Source: Ruminococcus sp. (GTDB lineage Bacteria > Bacillota > Clostridia > Oscillospirales > Ruminococcaceae). Taken from it: a stretch of 64,000 nt of DNA. The translations under genes and the position numbers were made by a program. This document shows, in pieces, positions 29,110 through 37,685 of this stretch. Where the stretch lies: NCBI GenBank assembly GCA_017534595.1, contig JAFXVY010000089.1:1-64000 (forward strand). The letters run 5' to 3'. The notes below the pieces were generated by a model. The model saw nothing but the letters and a program-made list of their open reading frames with translations. It was not told where the DNA came from and did not search any database. Position 1 is the first letter of the stretch; each line of letters begins with the position of its first letter.

Positions 29110-31728
29110 TCACAGATACTTAGTGAGATCCTTGACGAACGAGCGAAGCTCCTCGTCGTTCATTTCGTCAACATTTGTTTTCCTGAGCTTGTCCGCGATT
29201 ATGTCTGTGCCGAGCTTCTGGAAGGAGACCTGCGTCTCGTCCGAATTTGCAACAGCAGCCTTTGCCTTGGCGTTCTCGGCTTCCATTTCGGCAAGCAGAG
29301 CCTTGGCGCGGCTGATTATCTTGTTCGGCAGACCCGCCAGCTTTGCGACCTCGATGCCGTAGCTCTCGTCCACGCCGCCGGGGACTATCTTTCTCAGGAA
29401 TTTTATGGTATCACCGCTCTGCTTTACCGCAACGGAGTAGTTCCTTACTCCGTCAAGCTCGGATTCGAGAGCGATGAGCTCGTGGTAATGCGTTGCAAAC
29501 AGCGTCTTGCAGCCGAGAGACTTTGAGGTGGAGATATACTCTGAAACCGCTCTCGCAATGCTGATGCCGTCAAAGGTAGAGGTGCCTCTGCCGACCTCGT
29601 CAAGAATGACAAGGCTCTGCTTGGTGGCGTGCTTGACTATATCCGCGACCTCGCTCATCTCTACCATAAAGGTGGACTGCCCTGCCGTCAGATCGTCGGA
29701 GGCGCCGATACGGGTGAATATCTGATCCACTACCGAGATCTTGGCATAGTCAGCCGGCACGAAAGAGCCGATCTGAGCCATGAGCGTAATCAGCGCGACC
29801 TGCCTCATATATGTGGATTTACCCGACATATTAGGCCCGGTGATGACAGCCATTCGATTGCTCGTAAGATCGAGATAGGTGTTGTTCGGAACGAACACCT
29901 CATCCTTCTGCATGAGCTCGACCACGGGATGCCTGCCGTTCTTTATCTCGATAACGCCGTCAATGGCGATATCGGGCTTGGAATAATTGTTCTTTATTGC
30001 CGACTGCGCAAAAGACGCAAGCACGTCGATCTCCGCGACAGCGTTGGCGGTCTCCTGAACGAGACGCAGCTGAGTGGAGATGAACTCCCTGAGCTCTACG
30101 AATATCTCCTGTTCAAGGTTGATGACCTTGTCACTGGCGCCGAGTATGGTATTCTCCGCGACCTTGAGCTCCTCGGTTATGAAACGTTCGCAGTTGGAGA
30201 GAGTCTGCTTTCTGATATAGGTATCCGGCACAAGATCGAAATAGGATCTCGTGACCTCGATGTAATAACCGAATACGCGGTTGTAGCCGATCTTGAGGTT
30301 CTTGATGCCGGTCTTTTCCCGTTCCTTGTTTTCAATATCCTCAATGATGCCCTTGCCGCCGGAGATAATATTTCTCAGGCTGTCGAGCTGTTCATTGAAG
30401 CCGTCCTTGATGACGCCGCCGTCCTTGACATTGTTGGGCGGTTCGTCAACGATGGCGTTCTCTATAAGATTGGAAACCGCCTCGAGGTTGGATATCCTGC
30501 TGTTGAGCTTAACTATCAGCTTCGAGGAGAATCCCGAGAGCACATCCTTGAGTGCCGGCAGCTTGAGCGCCGTCAGCGACAGGGATTTAAGATCGCGGGG
30601 AGAAGCCGTCTTGTACATTACCCTTGTCATCAGACGTTCAAGATCGTAAATGCCCGAAAGGATCTCCGAGAGCTCATCGAGCTCCACAGGCGACGAGGTC
30701 AGCTGCTCCACGGCATTGAGCCTGTCGATGATCCTCGTGGGATTGACGAGCGGCTGCTCGAGGAATGACTTTAACATTCTCTTGCCCATGGAGGTCTTGG
30801 TGTGGTCGAGCACCCAGATAAGCGAGCCCTTGCGTTCCTTGTTGCGGAGCGTTTCTGTGAGCTCGAGATTTCGTCTCGCCGTATAGCCTATGGTCATTAT
30901 GGGGTCGGAATCGTGCCTGATTATATTGGAGAAGCGTCCCGCAAGGGTCTTCTGCGTTTCGTGGATATATCCGAACAGCCCGCAGAGCGCGTAGGCGTCT
31001 GTGGACTCCTCTTTAATATTGAGGGAGTCGAGCCCCGACACGGAGAACTGTGTCGCGACCTCCTCCGCATGGACGCTCGGGGAAAAATCGTGCTCGTCGA
31101 GCAGCTGAACGGCCGCCTTGAGCTTCTGCTTGATGAAATCGCCGATATCCTTATGGCTGAGGAAGCCGTCGTTTATAAGTATCTCAACAGGCGAGAACCT
31201 TGACAGCTCATTCACAGCGCTTACCGCAAGCTCCTTGCCCGAGAAAGAAAACAGATGCACCTCGCCGGTAGAGATATCCGCAAGGCACATTGAAGCTTCC
31301 TTGGACTTGGCATAGAACGAGCAGATATAGTTGTTTGAGGTCTCATCGAGCATACTGCTCTCGATGAGCGTACCGGGAGTGACGACCCTTATCACCTCTC
31401 TGGGAACGAGCCCCTTGCAGGCAGCGGGGTCGGCGGTCTGCTCACAGATAGCCACCATATAGCCCTTATCCACAAGCCTTTTGAGATAAAGCTCGCAGGC
31501 GTGGTAAGGCACTCCGCACATCGGAGCGCGTTCATCGAGCCCGCAGTCTCTGCCCGTAAGGGTAAGCTCAAGCTCGCGGGACGCGGCTATGGCATCGTCA
31601 AAAAACATCTCGTAAAAATCCCCGAGACGGTAGAAAAGGATATGCTTGCGGTATTTCATCTTTGTATCGAAATACTGCTTCATCATCGGAGATATCTTTG
31701 AAACGTCAACATCCTTTAAAAGTAACAC
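29110..31728 (-). CDS. mutS: DNA mismatch repair protein MutS
   Basis: 872 residues. Mismatch-recognition motif GDFYEMF near the N-terminus, Walker A GPNMSGKST, Walker B LVILDEVGRGTSTFDG. It recognises mispairs and recruits MutL, encoded 25 bases downstream. Start is GTG 31728 with GGGGAG 6 bases before. Confidence 0.97.
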   Translation of the reverse strand: MLLLKDVDVSKISPMMKQYFDTKMKYRKHILFYRLGDFYEMFFDDAIAASRELELTLTGRDCGLDERAPMCGVPYHACELYLKRLVDKGYMVAICEQTADPAACKGLVPREVIRVVTPGTLIESSMLDETSNNYICSFYAKSKEASMCLADISTGEVHLFSFSGKELAVSAVNELSRFSPVEILINDGFLSHKDIGDFIKQKLKAAVQLLDEHDFSPSVHAEEVATQFSVSGLDSLNIKEESTDAYALCGLFGYIHETQKTLAGRFSNIIRHDSDPIMTIGYTARRNLELTETLRNKERKGSLIWVLDHTKTSMGKRMLKSFLEQPLVNPTRIIDRLNAVEQLTSSPVELDELSEILSGIYDLERLMTRVMYKTASPRDLKSLSLTALKLPALKDVLSGFSSKLIVKLNSRISNLEAVSNLIENAIVDEPPNNVKDGGVIKDGFNEQLDSLRNIISGGKGIIEDIENKEREKTGIKNLKIGYNRVFGYYIEVTRSYFDLVPDTYIRKQTLSNCERFITEELKVAENTILGASDKVINLEQEIFVELREFISTQLRLVQETANAVAEIDVLASFAQSAIKNNYSKPDIAIDGVIEIKNGRHPVVELMQKDEVFVPNNTYLDLTSNRMAVITGPNMSGKSTYMRQVALITLMAQIGSFVPADYAKISVVDQIFTRIGASDDLTAGQSTFMVEMSEVADIVKHATKQSLVILDEVGRGTSTFDGISIARAVSEYISTSKSLGCKTLFATHYHELIALESELDGVRNYSVAVKQSGDTIKFLRKIVPGGVDESYGIEVAKLAGLPNKIISRAKALLAEMEAENAKAKAAVANSDETQVSFQKLGTDIIADKLRKTNVDEMNDEELRSFVKDLTKYL

Positions 31729-31755
31729 GTTTTTCTCCCCTTGTCTATGCTGCTG

Positions 31756-32166
31756 TCAGGAGCATCCTCCGCACGATGCGCAGCTGCCGGAACAGCCGGC
31801 GGGCGCACGGTCGGGACAGGTCATCGGGTCTTCGCCGTTGGCTGCCATGGAAATAATGAAGTTCACGGAGGCAAGCAGATCGTCGAGCCCTGCCTTCGCA
31901 TCGTTGTATGCCGACATCGTGGGCATAGCCATGATCTCATCGTAAAGAATGCGGATATCGTTATCGAGAGAGGTCATCTTGTCAGCGTCCTTCTCTTCCT
32001 TCTGCATCTCGCTCGAAAGCTGCATCCTGAGCATATTGAACTCGCCGATCTTGCTCTGGAGCAGCGAATCGGTATCCGAAGCCTTGCTTGCAGCCATGAA
32101 ATTGAGGTATCTCTCGTCCTGCTGGATCGCAGCGCCGAGCTCTCTTGCCATCTGAATGGTATCCAT
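31756..32166 (-). CDS. ricA: YlbF/YmcA family protein (RicA-like)
   Basis: About 136 residues: a helical YlbF/YmcA domain and a short cysteine-rich tail with four Cys in CSGSCASCGGC and one in CPDR. In Bacillus, RicA (YmcA) is encoded directly after miaB and, with RicF and RicT, forms an Fe-S-containing complex acting on RNA processing and MiaB activity. Gene position points to RicA. AGGAG precedes the ATG. Confidence 0.82.
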   Translation of the reverse strand: MDTIQMARELGAAIQQDERYLNFMAASKASDTDSLLQSKIGEFNMLRMQLSSEMQKEEKDADKMTSLDNDIRILYDEIMAMPTMSAYNDAKAGLDDLLASVNFIISMAANGEDPMTCPDRAPAGCSGSCASCGGCS

Positions 32167-32186
32167 AATTACTCTCCTGTCTGTGT

Positions 32187-33560
32187 TTATATGATAAGCT
32201 CTCCGGAAAGAGCCCAATTCATTGCCTTGGTTATCTTTACATCGACAAACTGCCCGATAAGCTCTCTGCCGCCGACAAACTCAACGATGATGCCTTCGTC
32301 GTTCTTGCCGGTGAGATGCTCGGGCGATGTCCGCCCCTCGCCCTCGACAAGGACTCTCGCAGTCCTGCCGACAAATCTTGCCAGCCATTCGCTCGACGTT
32401 TCCCGCTGTTCGAGCAGCAGCTCACGCAGCCAGAGGCCCTTCTGCTTGTCCGAGATCTTATCTTCAAGCTTTGCCGCCGGTGTACCCGTCCTTCTCGAAT
32501 AGACGAACGAATAGATGTTATCGTATTTCACCCTGCGGATGATATCCTTGGTCATGCAGAACTCTTCATAGGTCTCACCCGGGAACCCGACGATTATATC
32601 TGTGGTAAGTGAGAACTCAGGTGCTCTGCTTCGGATCTTATCTACGATCCCGAGATATCTTTCGACCGTATAGCTGCGGTTCATTGCCTTGAGTATCCTG
32701 TCGGAGCCCGCCTGCAGCGGCAGGTGGAGCTGCTTGCAGACCTTCTCGCAGCCGAGTATCGCGTCTATCAGCTCATCGGAGGCGTCCTTGGGATGGGAGC
32801 TCATGAATCTTATCCTGAAATCGCCCTCGATCTCATTGACCGACCTGAGCAGCGCGGGAAAGCCATAGCTGTAAGAGTTGACGTTCTGACCGAGCAGAGT
32901 TATCTCCTTGTAGCCGTCGGCAACGAGCTTTCTGACCTCCGAGATCACCGATTCCGGTGAGCGGCTGCGCTCCCTGCCCCTGACATAAGGTACGATGCAG
33001 TAGGTGCAGAAGTTGTTGCAGCCGTACATTATCGGGACATAAGCCCGGAAGCTGCTCTCTCTGAGCTGAACGAAATCGCCGTCTATATCCGAGGGCTTCT
33101 CCGAAAGGTTGAACACCCTTTCCTTATCCTCGATGACCTTACGAAGCATCGAGTATAGGTCTCCGCCCGCAAAGGTGCCGAACACCAGATCGACATAGCG
33201 GTAGGATTCCTTTATCTTCTCGGCGATATGCTCCTGCTGAGCCATACACCCGCAGATACCGATCAACAGCCCGGGATCCTTTTCCTTGAGCTTCTTGAAG
33301 CCCCCGAGGTTCCCGAACACCCTGTCCTCTGCATTTTCTCTGACGGCGCAGGTGTTCAGAAGGATAAGCGAAGCCTCGGACGGCTCCTTGGTAAAACCGT
33401 AGCCGACAGCGGCAAGCTGACCCATTATCCTCTCCCCGTCGGAAACATTCTGCTGGCAGCCGTAGGAATGGACATAGGCAAGCGGTCTGTGACCGAGCCT
33501 GCTGCCGAGATCGGCTGTATATTCAACTAAAAACCGACCAGCGCTACCCAGCTCCGTCAT
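32187..33560 (-). CDS. miaB: tRNA methylthiotransferase MiaB
   Basis: 457 residues. UPF0004 domain (SYGCQQN), radical-SAM site CNNFCTYC, and a C-terminal TRAM domain. It makes ms2i6A at A37 of tRNA using two [4Fe-4S] clusters. It is the first gene of the 17-gene block and has a near-consensus promoter. Confidence 0.96.
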   Translation of the reverse strand: MTELGSAGRFLVEYTADLGSRLGHRPLAYVHSYGCQQNVSDGERIMGQLAAVGYGFTKEPSEASLILLNTCAVRENAEDRVFGNLGGFKKLKEKDPGLLIGICGCMAQQEHIAEKIKESYRYVDLVFGTFAGGDLYSMLRKVIEDKERVFNLSEKPSDIDGDFVQLRESSFRAYVPIMYGCNNFCTYCIVPYVRGRERSRSPESVISEVRKLVADGYKEITLLGQNVNSYSYGFPALLRSVNEIEGDFRIRFMSSHPKDASDELIDAILGCEKVCKQLHLPLQAGSDRILKAMNRSYTVERYLGIVDKIRSRAPEFSLTTDIIVGFPGETYEEFCMTKDIIRRVKYDNIYSFVYSRRTGTPAAKLEDKISDKQKGLWLRELLLEQRETSSEWLARFVGRTARVLVEGEGRTSPEHLTGKNDEGIIVEFVGGRELIGQFVDVKITKAMNWALSGELII

Positions 33561-33625
33561 AAGCTCATCCCTGCCCGAAAATCAATATATTGTGTCCGTG
33601 AACGCATATCTATACATTCTATATT

Positions 33626-33654
33626 ATTATAAACCTTTTGATACAATTTGTCAA
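33626..33654 (-). promoter_or_regulatory. miaB promoter
   Basis: TTGACA (33649-33654), 17-bp spacer and TATAAT (33626-33631) on the minus strand: full consensus. The gene starts about 65 bases downstream. Confidence 0.9.
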
Positions 33655-33806
33655 TAGCCGTCAAACAAAAAGGAGAAAGCCCCGCCGAGCCTTATCCCGC
33701 TGCCTGTCAAATGCGCAATATCTGACAATCTAATGCCTAAAATACAGCATAAATCGGGTATAATTTTGTTAAAAACAAAGAATTTGAGAAAAAAGCCCTG
33801 CGGGTA

Positions 33807-33835
33807 TTGTCAAAACAGCGAAAATCTATTATAAT
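33807..33835 (+). promoter_or_regulatory. Promoter of the PRPP synthetase gene
   Basis: TTGTCA (33807-33812), 17-bp spacer, TATAAT (33830-33835). Confidence 0.88.
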
Positions 33836-33878
33836 GATAGTGTAGGAATACTATATCTTGTATTTATGGAGGCGCGGT

Positions 33879-35027
33879 ATGGATACTATCAAAAAGCAGG
33901 ACGACATTTTCGGTCAGAGCAAGGTCATCGCACCGCTCGGCGTTATCGCCATGAACGGTATCAGAGAGCTCGGCAGCAAGATTGACAACTATCTTGTAAG
34001 GTTCAATAAGGATTACAGCGATTCCAAGGATACCTACCTTATCGAGACCGACTGCCCCAGGTTCTCCTCCGGCGACGGAAAGGGACTTATCAAATCCACG
34101 ATCAGAGGCTACGATCTGTTCATCCTTGTTGACTGCGGCAATTACAGCTGCACCTACAACTATTACGGCAAGGAAAACGCTATGTCGCCCGACGATCATT
34201 TTCAGGATCTCAAGCGTATCATTCAGGCTGCAAGCGGCAAGGCTTACAGGATCAATGTTATAATGCCCTCCCTCTACGGCGGCAGGCAGCACAGAAGAAA
34301 CTACCGCGAATCTCTCGACTGCGCCGTTGCTCTTCAGGAGCTTGAAAGAATGGGTGTAGAGAACATCGTTACCTTCGATGCTCACGACCCGAGAGTACAG
34401 AACGCTATCCCGCTCATGGGCTTTGACAACATCATGCCCTCCTATCAGGTGCTCAAGGCGATGTTCAGGAGCATCAGCGATCTCCAGACAGACAAGGATC
34501 ATTTCATGATCGTATCCCCCGACGAGGGTGCTATAAACAGGAATATGTACTATGCCTCGGTGCTCGGCGTAGACCTCGGTATGTTCTACAAGAGGCGTGA
34601 TTACTCGGTAATAGTCAACGGCCGCAACCCGATCGTCGCTCACGAATACCTCGGCAACGATGTTACCGGCAAGGATGTTTTCATCGCAGACGATATCATC
34701 TCCTCCGGCGAGTCGATGCTCGATATCGCAGTTGAGCTCAAGAAGCGCAACGCCAAGAGGATCTTTGCTTACGCTACCTATGCGATATTTACAAACGGTC
34801 TTGACACCTTTGACAAGGCTTATGCAGACGGTATCATCGACGGCGTGTTCGGCACCAACCTCACCTACCGTTCGCCCGAGCTTATGCAGAGGCCCTGGTT
34901 CCACGAGGTAGACTGCGCCAAGTACATAGCTTATTTCATCGAGTCGCTCAACCACGATATGTCCATCTCCAAGATACTCGATCCCCATAAGAAAATACAG
35001 GCTCTTCTTGAGTCGCACAGGAAATAA
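33879..35027 (+). CDS. prs: Divergent ribose-phosphate pyrophosphokinase (PRPP synthetase)
   Basis: About 382 residues, longer than the usual 310-320. The PRPP-binding loop reads VFIADDIISSGESM at 267-280, where the usual enzyme has DDMIDTGGT; FDAHDP at about 166 matches the usual divalent-metal motif DxHA. The long N-terminus (1-70) is unlike canonical Prs. It probably makes PRPP from ribose 5-phosphate and ATP for nucleotide synthesis; a related role cannot be excluded. GGAGG lies 7 bases before ATG 33879. Confidence 0.85.
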   Translation: MDTIKKQDDIFGQSKVIAPLGVIAMNGIRELGSKIDNYLVRFNKDYSDSKDTYLIETDCPRFSSGDGKGLIKSTIRGYDLFILVDCGNYSCTYNYYGKENAMSPDDHFQDLKRIIQAASGKAYRINVIMPSLYGGRQHRRNYRESLDCAVALQELERMGVENIVTFDAHDPRVQNAIPLMGFDNIMPSYQVLKAMFRSISDLQTDKDHFMIVSPDEGAINRNMYYASVLGVDLGMFYKRRDYSVIVNGRNPIVAHEYLGNDVTGKDVFIADDIISSGESMLDIAVELKKRNAKRIFAYATYAIFTNGLDTFDKAYADGIIDGVFGTNLTYRSPELMQRPWFHEVDCAKYIAYFIESLNHDMSISKILDPHKKIQALLESHRK

Positions 35028-35032
35028 GAACG

Positions 35033-35057
35033 AAGGGCGGATGATCTCCGCCCTTTA
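35033..35057 (+). terminator. Hairpin between the prs and ispD genes
   Basis: An 8-bp GC-rich stem (35033-35040 with 35048-35055) with a 7-base loop. The following T-run is short, so read-through into ispD is likely. Confidence 0.7.
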
Positions 35058-35075
35058 ATTATAGGATGTGATTTT

Positions 35076-35774
35076 ATGGTAATTGCCGGGATAGTTGCCG
35101 GCGGCACCGGAAGCCGCATGGGTACCGATATACCAAAGCAGTTCCTTGAACTGTGCGGCAAGGCGATACTTGTCCGCACCTGCGAGTGCTTTCTTCGCGT
35201 CAGGCAGGTGGATCTGCTGATCTGCGCCGTACACCCCGACCGGCTCGGGTACACCGAGGAACTGTTCAAAGGCTCGTTCACCGGGGATGAGCTTTCAAGG
35301 ATCAGGATAATCGAGGGCGGCGCCGACAGAACGGCTTCACTTGTGAATATCGTCAGAGCCGTCGAAAAGGAGCCGGACATCACAAGCAGTGATATCCTGT
35401 TGACTCACGACGCCGCAAGGCCTTTCATCAGCGAGAGGATCATTCTGGACAATATCGAAAGTGCCGGGAGATACGGCGCCTGCACCACTGCCCTGCCCGC
35501 CTCTGATACGATACTTTTCTCGGCTGACGGCAGCATAATAACCGATACCCCGGAACGCTCTAAGATGTTCCACGCCCAGACTCCCCAGAGCTTTACGTTT
35601 GAAGCGTTTCACGCAGCCTTTGACCGACTCTCCGATGAGCAGAAAACAAGGCTCACCGATGTCTGCGGGATATTCAACTCCGCCGGTATGCCGGTGCATA
35701 TCGTTGCGGGAGATCAGGCGGCGTTCAAGATCACAACACCGTTAGATCTCAAGCTCGCCGAGGCCATGCTATGA
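35076..35774 (+). CDS. ispD: 2-C-methyl-D-erythritol 4-phosphate cytidylyltransferase
   Basis: 232 residues. GGTGSRMGTDIPKQF is the CTP-binding motif, THDAARPF and SDTIL are family segments. It makes CDP-ME in the MEP isoprenoid pathway, which in turn feeds MiaA and the undecaprenol carrier. It ends 6 bases into the opposite membrane-protein gene. Confidence 0.95.
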   Translation: MVIAGIVAGGTGSRMGTDIPKQFLELCGKAILVRTCECFLRVRQVDLLICAVHPDRLGYTEELFKGSFTGDELSRIRIIEGGADRTASLVNIVRAVEKEPDITSSDILLTHDAARPFISERIILDNIESAGRYGACTTALPASDTILFSADGSIITDTPERSKMFHAQTPQSFTFEAFHAAFDRLSDEQKTRLTDVCGIFNSAGMPVHIVAGDQAAFKITTPLDLKLAEAML

Positions 35775-36233
35775 CGAGACCGCTCCTTCCGCCGAAGGTC
35801 TGCGGGCTTTTCTGCGGATGATATAGTAAAAGTCGGCACGCTCGCGGAACATCTGCCAGCGCATAAGGTCGTCGATCACCATTCCCGCGAATGAAAGCAG
35901 CAGCCAGCAGCCGGTGTAGGACAGGCATATAACACCGTCGATATTGTAAGCCATACCGCTGTAGCTCCAGATGTGCATTTTGAGGTAGACGTTGAGTATC
36001 TCTCCCGCAAGGAATTCCAGCGATGTAATGAACAGCGATGAAAGAACGAGCAGCGGCAGAGTGTGTGCGCCGGAGCGGCGGTCGTCGTTGAGCAGATGTA
36101 TGGCAACCATCGAAATCCCGCCGAGGCAGGCCATGGAGATATGGGAATACCCCCTCTCGATGACCTCCACCGAGCCGTAGGCTATCGCACCGACCCAGAA
36201 AGCTGCAAACAGCTGAAAGAATGTTCTTTTCAA
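35769..36233 (-). CDS. Putative ABC-transporter type IV family membrane protein
   Basis: About 154 residues with four membrane segments and family segments such as NIDGVICLSYTGCW and a charged Arg-rich tail. It resembles the small uncharacterised permease-like proteins of the ABC-transporter type IV family. I start at TTG 36233, 8 bases after AGGGG; the GTG at 36257 has no ribosome site. The site lies in the stem of the hairpin at 36238-36294. Function unknown. Confidence 0.65.
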   Translation of the reverse strand: MKRTFFQLFAAFWVGAIAYGSVEVIERGYSHISMACLGGISMVAIHLLNDDRRSGAHTLPLLVLSSLFITSLEFLAGEILNVYLKMHIWSYSGMAYNIDGVICLSYTGCWLLLSFAGMVIDDLMRWQMFRERADFYYIIRRKARRPSAEGAVSS

Positions 36234-36237
36234 AAAC

Positions 36238-36294
36238 AACACCCCTTTTATGAACACACTGACTACTAATAATGTGTTCTGTAAAAGGGGTGTT
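36238..36294 (-). promoter_or_regulatory. 20-bp hairpin after ahcY overlapping the next gene's ribosome site
   Basis: 36238-36250 pairs perfectly with 36282-36294 and 36252-36258 with 36273-36279. On the minus strand it follows the ahcY stop by 22 bases, is followed by GTTGTTTTTG and can act as a terminator. Its 3' arm carries AAAAGGGGTG, the only ribosome site of the next gene. Confidence 0.75.
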
Positions 36295-36316
36295 TAATCA
36301 TTATCAGGAAAATTTG

Positions 36317-37561
36317 TCAGACCTGCCAGCTGTTGAGATACTTCTCCTGCTCCTCGGTCAGAGTGTCGATCTCGAGACCCCAGAATCGCAGCTTGCGGGA
36401 GGCGACATCGTTGTCGATCTCCTCCGGGACAACATTGATCTTCGAGGTCAGCTTGCCCTTGTTTTTGAACAGCCAGGCTGCGGAGAGCGCCTGTATCGCA
36501 AAGGACATATCCATGATCTCGGCGGGATGACCGTCGCCGGCGGCAAGGTTTACGAGCCTGCCCTCACCGATGACATAGAGCCAGCGTCCGTTTGAGAGCT
36601 TGTAGCCGTCGATGTTGTTTCTTGCAAGCCTTGTCTCAACGGCGATCTTCTTAAGACCCGCCACATCGACCTCGCAGTCGAAATGACCGGCGTTGCAGAG
36701 GATAGCGCCGTCCTTCATGTTATAGAACGACTTTTCCGTTATAACGTCCTTGCACCCGGTGACGGTAACAAAGAAGTCGCCGATCTTTGCGGCCTCCTCC
36801 ATCTTCATGACCTTGAAGCCGTCCATTACCGCCTCTATCGCCTTGACGGGATCCACCTCCGTAACTATAACGGAAGCGCCGAGGCCCTTGGCTCTCATCG
36901 CAACGCCCTTGCCGCACCAGCCGTATCCGGCGACAACAACGTTCTTGCCCGCAACTATCAGATTGGTGGTGCGGTTGATGCCGTCCCAGACGGACTGACC
37001 CGTGCCGTAGCGGTTATCGAAAAGATACTTGCACCTTGCATTGTTCACAAGCATCATCGGGAACTTGAGCTGACCGGCCTTATCCATATTGATTAGCCTG
37101 ATTATGCCGGTAGTGGTCTCCTCACAGCCGCCGATCACATTCTCTATAAGCTCGGGATACTCGTTATGTATCATGTTCACAAGGTCTCCGCCGTCGTCGA
37201 TAATGATATTGGGACCTGAGCTCACAGCCATACTGATATGCCTGTGGTATTCCTCATCGGTTGCGCCGTGCCAGGCAAAAACGTTGAGGCCGTCGTGGAC
37301 AAGGGCTGCCGCAACGTCGTCCTGCGTTGACAGCGGATTGCTGCCGGTAACGAACATCTCGGCGCCGCCAGCTGCAAGCACCTTGCAGAGATATGCCGTC
37401 TTGGCCTCAAGATGTATCGAAAGGGCTATCTTCACGCCCGCAAAGGGTTTGGATGCCAAAAACTCCTCCTCGATGCTGCGCAGCAGGCTCATATTGCCCT
37501 TTACCCAGTCTATCTTTCTCTTGCCGCTCTCCCACAGCCCGGGATCTCTTATCTCGCTCAT
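36317..37561 (-). CDS. ahcY: Adenosylhomocysteinase
   Basis: 414 residues, near the bacterial norm. NAD-binding GYGWCGKG, substrate motifs STQDDVAAAL and NCAGH-like CNAGHFD. It reversibly splits S-adenosylhomocysteine to adenosine and homocysteine, the product of SAM methylases. The leader from the promoter to the ATG is only about 30 bases, so it has no SAH riboswitch. Confidence 0.96.
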   Translation of the reverse strand: MSEIRDPGLWESGKRKIDWVKGNMSLLRSIEEEFLASKPFAGVKIALSIHLEAKTAYLCKVLAAGGAEMFVTGSNPLSTQDDVAAALVHDGLNVFAWHGATDEEYHRHISMAVSSGPNIIIDDGGDLVNMIHNEYPELIENVIGGCEETTTGIIRLINMDKAGQLKFPMMLVNNARCKYLFDNRYGTGQSVWDGINRTTNLIVAGKNVVVAGYGWCGKGVAMRAKGLGASVIVTEVDPVKAIEAVMDGFKVMKMEEAAKIGDFFVTVTGCKDVITEKSFYNMKDGAILCNAGHFDCEVDVAGLKKIAVETRLARNNIDGYKLSNGRWLYVIGEGRLVNLAAGDGHPAEIMDMSFAIQALSAAWLFKNKGKLTSKINVVPEEIDNDVASRKLRFWGLEIDTLTEEQEKYLNSWQV

Positions 37562-37599
37562 AATAACCGTCCTTTCGCTGATAAAATAGTTACAAGCAT

Positions 37600-37628
37600 A
37601 TTATACCTTATCCGGAGAAAAAAAGCAA
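37600..37628 (-). promoter_or_regulatory. ahcY promoter
   Basis: TTGCTT (37623-37628), 17-bp spacer, TATAAT (37600-37605) on the minus strand. Confidence 0.75.
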
Positions 37629-37640
37629 GTCCGCAGACAA

Positions 37641-37684
37641 AAAATCAGACCCGCAGGCCGTAAAAAGGTCTGCGGGTCATTTTT
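37641..37684. terminator. Terminator after the DUF624 gene
   Basis: A 9-bp GC-rich stem (37648-37656 with 37670-37678) with TGATTTTTT on the minus strand and ATTTTT on the plus strand. Confidence 0.9.
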
Positions 37685-37685
37685 A

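Larger units (their letters stand above)
33561..33878. other. 318-bp intergenic region between miaB and the PRPP synthetase gene
   Basis: It holds a divergent pair of near-consensus promoters, miaB (33626-33654) and prs (33807-33835), separated by about 150 AT-rich bases. A TATAAT at 33755-33760 has no convincing -35 box. I saw no RNA gene or riboswitch here. Confidence 0.7.

Noticed and set aside
33864..35018. 384-codon minus-strand frame opposite the PRPP synthetase gene
   Set aside because: The plus-strand gene has a perfect promoter, ribosome site and family motifs; the minus frame has none.
37562..37640. SAH riboswitch upstream of ahcY
   Set aside because: The leader after the promoter is only about 30-40 bases and has none of the conserved parts.
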